NCBI GenBank assembly: GCA_947074135.1
Contig: CAMTOL010000090.1
Location: 1-8,038 of the forward strand
DNA from: an uncultured Rikenellaceae bacterium
GTDB lineage: Bacteria; Bacteroidota; Bacteroidia; Bacteroidales; Rikenellaceae
Length of the DNA: 8,038 bases
Reading direction: 5' to 3'
In this document: positions 4,403 to 8,038 of the stretch, piece by piece
Layout: every line of letters starts with the position of its first letter
How positions within the stretch are numbered: the stretch's first letter is position 1
The notes under the pieces: model-generated
What the model saw: only the letters and a program-made list of their open reading frames with translations
Told to the model about the DNA's origin: nothing
Database searches by the model: none
Translations under genes and position numbers: made by a program

Positions 4403-7400
4403 ATTAAATTAAGAGTACTTATTATAGTCGGGTTGTCTTTATGTTCGACTCTCACTTTTGCTCAGTCAGAGCTAAAAGATAGTAACAAACAACACCCAGA
4501 TAGCGTTATTGCTCAAAAGTTGGAGTCACTAAAAACTGACTTGCAATTTTTTGATGTTGTGGCTATCGAGAAAGCTTTTATGGATTTCAAATCTCATAAA
4601 GGATATGATATTCAAAAGTGGCAACCTAAGTATGACCAACTTATGGTTTTGGTCAATGCTAACAAAGTTTTAAAGAATATTGACGAGCTCAATAAAGATG
4701 CTGTTCCTGCACTTGAAGAGGCTGTTAAATTGCGTCGCGAGATTTTGTTGTCGAATCCCGAATTGGATTTCGATAAGTTTATAGCAGTCAAATCGCATAT
4801 GGGTGGTTGGGACAGAAAAGGCAATCCCAACTCGCTCGGAACACCTCCAAACAACTGGTCATCTCTGCTCTCAACCTCTCGCACAGGCGGAGCTGCTGAG
4901 ATAGTTGAATTCTCGGGATTGCGTGGCGAGAAACCTGTTCAAAGAGTTGTCTTTAGAGCTGAAGGTGGTAAGAAGATTTCAGAACCGCAGTTGCACTGGG
5001 ACGCAGATAGAGTGTTGTTTAGCTCGGCAGACGAGAAGGGTCGTTGGCAACTTTTCGAGGTTGGTGTCGATGGTAATGGATTTAAGCAGATTACCGCTCC
5101 TGACGATGCTGATGTAGAGTTGTTCGATGCTTCGTATTTGCCCAATGGTAAGATTGTGTCAAACTCTAACCTTGGTTATCATGGTGTACCTTGTGTTAAT
5201 GGCGATGACCCTATCTCTAACCTTGTACTCTATGACCCGCAGACAAAAAATATTCGTCGCCTGTGTTTCGATCAGGAGAGTAACTGGAACCCGACTGTTA
5301 TGAACAATGGTCGTATTATGTACACTAGGTGGGAATATACCGACTTGATGCACTACTATTCACGTATCGTTTTCTCGATGAACCCTGATGGAACGGAGCA
5401 GAAGGCGTTGTATGGTAGTGGTTCATACTTTCCTAACTCTACTTTTGATATGCAACCCCTGCCGGGTCACACTTCGGCGTTTGTGGGCATAATTTCTGGT
5501 CACCACGGCGTAGTTCGTAGTGGTCGAATGATAATTTTTGACCCCGAGAAGTCGAGGAAAGAGGAGAAGGGTATGGTGCAGGAGATACCATTTTCGACAC
5601 GTCCGATTGTGCCAATCGTAAAAGATGAGTTGGTTAATGGCGTATGGCCTCAGTTTGTTAAACCTTACCCAATCACGGATAAGTATTTCTTGGTTTCTGC
5701 AAAGTTGAACGAAAATGCGCTTTGGGGTATCTATTTAGTAGATATCTTTGATAATATGGTGCTACTTGCCCAGGCTGAAGGCGAAGGGTTTATTAGCCCT
5801 ATACCTTTGAAGAAACGCCCAGTTCCTCCAACGATTCCAGATAGAGTGAATCTTACCAAAGATGATGCAACTGTATTTATTCAAGATATTTATGAAGGCG
5901 AGGGGTTGCCAGGAGTGCCTCGTGGAACAGTCAAAAAACTAAGAGTTTTGACCTATGAGTTTGCCTATTTAAAAACACTATCTGACCACGTAGCGCAAGG
6001 TATTCAAGCGGGTTGGGATATTAAACGTGAACTAGGCGAAGTGGAGATTAACGAAGATGGTTCGGCGTTGTTTACTGTTCCTGCTAATACTCCGATTGCA
6101 CTGCAACCACTCGATAGCGAAGGACGTGCAATTCAGCTGATGAGATCGTGGTTTACAGCTATGCCAGGCGAAACAGTTTCGTGTGTGGGTTGTCACGAAG
6201 ACCAAAATATGATACCAATACCAAAACGTGTAATGGCATCGGCTCAAAAACCAGTAAATATTGTCAAACCAAAGACAGGCGTTCGCCCAATGACTTTTGA
6301 ACACGATATTCAACCGATACTCGACAGGGCTTGTGTTGCTTGTCATAATGGCGAGGGTAGAGTGCCGCTTAATTACAAAGATACATCGCTCGATAGTATT
6401 ACTGATTGGGCAGGAACTCGTTACTACTCAAAGAGCTATCTGAACTTCCATCCATACTTCTATCGTCAAGGTCCTGAGGCTGAAATGGCAGTGTTGAACC
6501 CTTATGAGTATGCTACAATGAACTCAGAGATGTTCCAAATATTAGAGAACAACCATCACGGAGTTAAACTTACAAGCGACGAGATTAAGACGCTATACAA
6601 ATGGCTGGATTTCAATGTCCCTTATTATAACTCGTTCAAACATAGTCCATATACTACAACTGCTGGTGATGTGGTTAATCAGGACCAAAGACGTAGAGAG
6701 ATGGCGGCGAAATATGCCTGTGATGTGGCTGTTGTGGATTGGGAAAAGGAGATTGCGGACTATGCTGAGGTGTTAAAAGCAAAAGGAGCTATCACACCAG
6801 TTATGCCTCCACATCGAAGCGATGTTCGTGTGAAAATTCCAAAGGTAAAGAATTGGCCTTTCACAGCAGAGGAGGCAGCTAAGATGGTTGCAGGTCGTGA
6901 GACTAGAGTTGTTGATTTGGGTGGTGGTCAAACTATGACTTTTGTCTATATTCCAGCAGGTAGTTATATTGCAGGTGGCAATGGTAAACACCAGACCAAA
7001 ACACCTCACAAGGTCGATATTAAACGAGGTTTCTGGATGAGTGCTACCGAGGTTACAAATGCTCAGATGCACTCCCTAGTGCCAGAACACGACAGCCGTT
7101 ATGTTGGTCAGTTCTGGAAAGACCATACAACTCCAGGCTATGATGTTCGTATGCCAGAGCTATCAGCTACTAAGGTTAGCTATGTTAATGCAGAAAAATT
7201 TGCCGAGCAGTTGAGTGCTAAGAGTGGTCTGAAAGTGATGCTTCCGAGCGAAGAGCAGTGGGAGTGGGCAGCAAGAGCGGGTTCAGACTCTGATTTCTGG
7301 TTTGGTGATCGTAATAGCGACTTTACTCCTTATGAAAACCTGGCAGATGCAAGTCTTACTGATATGGCTGTGATTGGTATTGACCCTATGCCGATGCGTA

Positions 7401-7717
7401 AAAATAATCCTTGGTATCGTTTTCAAAATTATATACCAAAAGACGAAACGGTCAATGATGGTAATATGTTGGTTACAGCACCGGGACAGTATAAGCCAAA
7501 TCCTTGGGGGTTGTATGATATGAATGGTAATGTGGCGGAGTGGACACGTAGTGATTTTGAACGTTCGAGTGATCCTAGTATGATAGCAGCTGATAAGGTG
7601 GTGCGTGGAGGTTCGTGGTACGAGCGAGCGAAACGTTCGACAGTGGCTACTCGTCGCAATTTCTTACCTTGGCAGGCTCCTTGGAATGTAGGATTTCGTG
7701 TTATCATAGAAGACTAA
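4403..7717 (+). CDS. Exported dihaem c protein with PD40-type propeller and FGE-sulfatase/SUMF1-type C-terminal domain
   Basis: A standard start is TTG 4433 (1094 residues), but that leaves a signal peptide without its basic region. The open frame upstream encodes KLRVLIIVG, so ATT 4403 (1104 residues, numbering used here) is chosen with low certainty. After the leader (1-21) comes a helical segment to about 120. A PD40-like propeller region follows, with repeats such as PQLHWDADRVLFSS at 195-208. Haem c motifs CVGCH (594-598) and CVACH (644-648) follow, the second in a DIQPILDRACVACH context. Then HHGVKLTSDEIKTLYKWLDFN (718-738) matches large planctomycete and hydrazine-synthase-alpha-like cytochromes. 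From about 830 an FGE/SUMF1-type domain carries FVYIPAGS, LPSEEQWEWAARAG (947-960), WGLYDMNGNVAEW and RGGSW. It lacks the C-terminal active-site cysteines (WYERAKRST follows RGGS), so it is probably not a formylglycine-generating enzyme. Haem attachment implies a periplasmic or surface location. The reaction is unknown, and nothing here supports hydrazine synthesis. It pairs with the upstream thioredoxin-fold gene. Confidence 0.85.
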   Translation: MKLRVLIIVGLSLCSTLTFAQSELKDSNKQHPDSVIAQKLESLKTDLQFFDVVAIEKAFMDFKSHKGYDIQKWQPKYDQLMVLVNANKVLKNIDELNKDAVPALEEAVKLRREILLSNPELDFDKFIAVKSHMGGWDRKGNPNSLGTPPNNWSSLLSTSRTGGAAEIVEFSGLRGEKPVQRVVFRAEGGKKISEPQLHWDADRVLFSSADEKGRWQLFEVGVDGNGFKQITAPDDADVELFDASYLPNGKIVSNSNLGYHGVPCVNGDDPISNLVLYDPQTKNIRRLCFDQESNWNPTVMNNGRIMYTRWEYTDLMHYYSRIVFSMNPDGTEQKALYGSGSYFPNSTFDMQPLPGHTSAFVGIISGHHGVVRSGRMIIFDPEKSRKEEKGMVQEIPFSTRPIVPIVKDELVNGVWPQFVKPYPITDKYFLVSAKLNENALWGIYLVDIFDNMVLLAQAEGEGFISPIPLKKRPVPPTIPDRVNLTKDDATVFIQDIYEGEGLPGVPRGTVKKLRVLTYEFAYLKTLSDHVAQGIQAGWDIKRELGEVEINEDGSALFTVPANTPIALQPLDSEGRAIQLMRSWFTAMPGETVSCVGCHEDQNMIPIPKRVMASAQKPVNIVKPKTGVRPMTFEHDIQPILDRACVACHNGEGRVPLNYKDTSLDSITDWAGTRYYSKSYLNFHPYFYRQGPEAEMAVLNPYEYATMNSEMFQILENNHHGVKLTSDEIKTLYKWLDFNVPYYNSFKHSPYTTTAGDVVNQDQRRREMAAKYACDVAVVDWEKEIADYAEVLKAKGAITPVMPPHRSDVRVKIPKVKNWPFTAEEAAKMVAGRETRVVDLGGGQTMTFVYIPAGSYIAGGNGKHQTKTPHKVDIKRGFWMSATEVTNAQMHSLVPEHDSRYVGQFWKDHTTPGYDVRMPELSATKVSYVNAEKFAEQLSAKSGLKVMLPSEEQWEWAARAGSDSDFWFGDRNSDFTPYENLADASLTDMAVIGIDPMPMRKNNPWYRFQNYIPKDETVNDGNMLVTAPGQYKPNPWGLYDMNGNVAEWTRSDFERSSDPSMIAADKVVRGGSWYERAKRSTVATRRNFLPWQAPWNVGFRVIIED

Positions 7718-7808
7718 AAGCCGTGAAATTGGGGTTGATGCTTCCTTGTTTCGAATTTTTCTTTCGGTCACATACTTTTGTATGCTCCCTTATAAAAATT
7801 CTTACAGC

Positions 7809-7837
7809 GTTGTCTAATCGCCAATTTGACAACTTTT
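7809..7837 (+). terminator. Terminator-like hairpin after the dihaem gene
   Basis: GTTGTC (7809-7814) pairs with GACAAC (7828-7833). Three inner pairs (7816-7818 with 7824-7826) are possible after a T-T mismatch, and TTTT follows directly. It lies about 90 nt after the stop at 7717. The stem is short, so this is a weak but correctly oriented candidate for the end of the transcript. A smaller hairpin (CATAC, loop TTTT, GTATG) lies at 7771-7784. Confidence 0.45.
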
Positions 7838-7882
7838 AAGAGAGAATAGTGTTAGAGAGGTTTGTAGGTAAAAGTTTTTTGT

Positions 7883-8038
7883 GTTACTTTTTTTCAAAAA
7901 AGTAACGCTGGAAAGCAGTGTTAGAGCAATGACATAAAGTTCCAATTCCCAAGCGCAAATCCGTATGACTTGTAAGACTTAAGAGGTGGAGTAAAATAAA
8001 AAATGAGGTTTTTCGGTATATTGCTTGCAATTTCCTAT
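7883..8038 (+). repeat. Interspersed repeat copy D (runs to window end)
   Basis: This is the best reference copy. It opens with a perfect hairpin at 7883-7906 (11-bp arms GTTACTTTTTT and AAAAAAGTAAC, two-base centre). It continues through the TTAGAGCAATGAC core (from 7921), CCCAAGCGCAAA, a degenerate hairpin near 7956-7972, and GTAAGACTTAAGAGGTGGAGT. A small hairpin at 8020-8031 (ATTG, loop CTTG, CAAT) follows. Positions 7884-7963 match copy B (68 of 80 bases) and 7951-7997 match copy A (35 of 47). No gene is seen in 7718-8038. Confidence 0.65.

Noticed and set aside
4403..7717. Hydrazine synthase / anammox function
   Set aside because: Only part of the architecture is shared, the beta and gamma subunits are absent, and the genome style is Bacteroidota-like. 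Similarity does not support the reaction.
7500..7717. Active formylglycine-generating enzyme
   Set aside because: The segment after RGGSW has no cysteine where the catalytic pair should be, and no sulfatase gene is in the window.
7615..7839. Open frame of 74 codons overlapping the end of the dihaem gene
   Set aside because: It is out of frame with a strongly supported gene and then extends into non-coding sequence with a terminator-like hairpin. Its hydrophobic end is an effect of T-rich DNA.

Overview
The window reads as chromosomal DNA of a Bacteroidota member, probably of the order Bacteroidales. This is inferred from gene style, not from a marker gene. Starts are preceded by A/T-rich leaders rather than Shine-Dalgarno boxes. 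The exported proteins have signal peptides ending in Ala-Gln. The TlpA-like protein has the layout common in that phylum. GC content looks moderate to low. All six convincing genes lie on the + strand. No RNA gene, CRISPR array, transposase or phage gene was seen.

Layout: 1-308 holds no gene, only hairpin-rich repeats and a perfect 40-nt palindrome. 309-1959 encodes a split dihydroxyacetone-kinase-type enzyme, DhaK (substrate-binding subunit) then DhaL (nucleotide-binding subunit), 28 nt apart. 2095-2328 encodes a small two-helix membrane protein. 2329-2603 is a second repeat cluster. 2604-3470 encodes a close LsrF-type class I aldolase/thiolase. A GC-rich stem-loop (3481-3510) separates it from a secreted, cysteine-free TlpA/thioredoxin-fold protein (3548-4387). 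That gene is followed in the same frame, after one TAG, by a large exported protein (4403 or 4433 to 7717). The large protein combines a PD40-type propeller, two CxxCH haem c motifs and a C-terminal FGE-sulfatase/SUMF1-type domain. 7718-8038 holds a terminator-like hairpin and another repeat copy.

Two functional blocks are suggested. DhaK, DhaL and the LsrF-type enzyme could form a short route from a small ketose, or a phosphorylated AI-2-like compound, to dihydroxyacetone phosphate. No dedicated LsrK kinase, PTS DhaM or transporter is present here. The thioredoxin-fold protein and the dihaem protein look like a co-transcribed exported pair of unknown role.

The most unusual non-coding signal is an interspersed repeat family carrying short hairpins. 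Their stems differ from copy to copy but stay self-complementary, and nearly all have a 3-nt loop closed by a C-G pair. The most unusual genic signal is the junction at 4385-4435, where the dihaem protein's signal peptide is complete only if translation starts at a non-standard ATT codon or reads through TAG.
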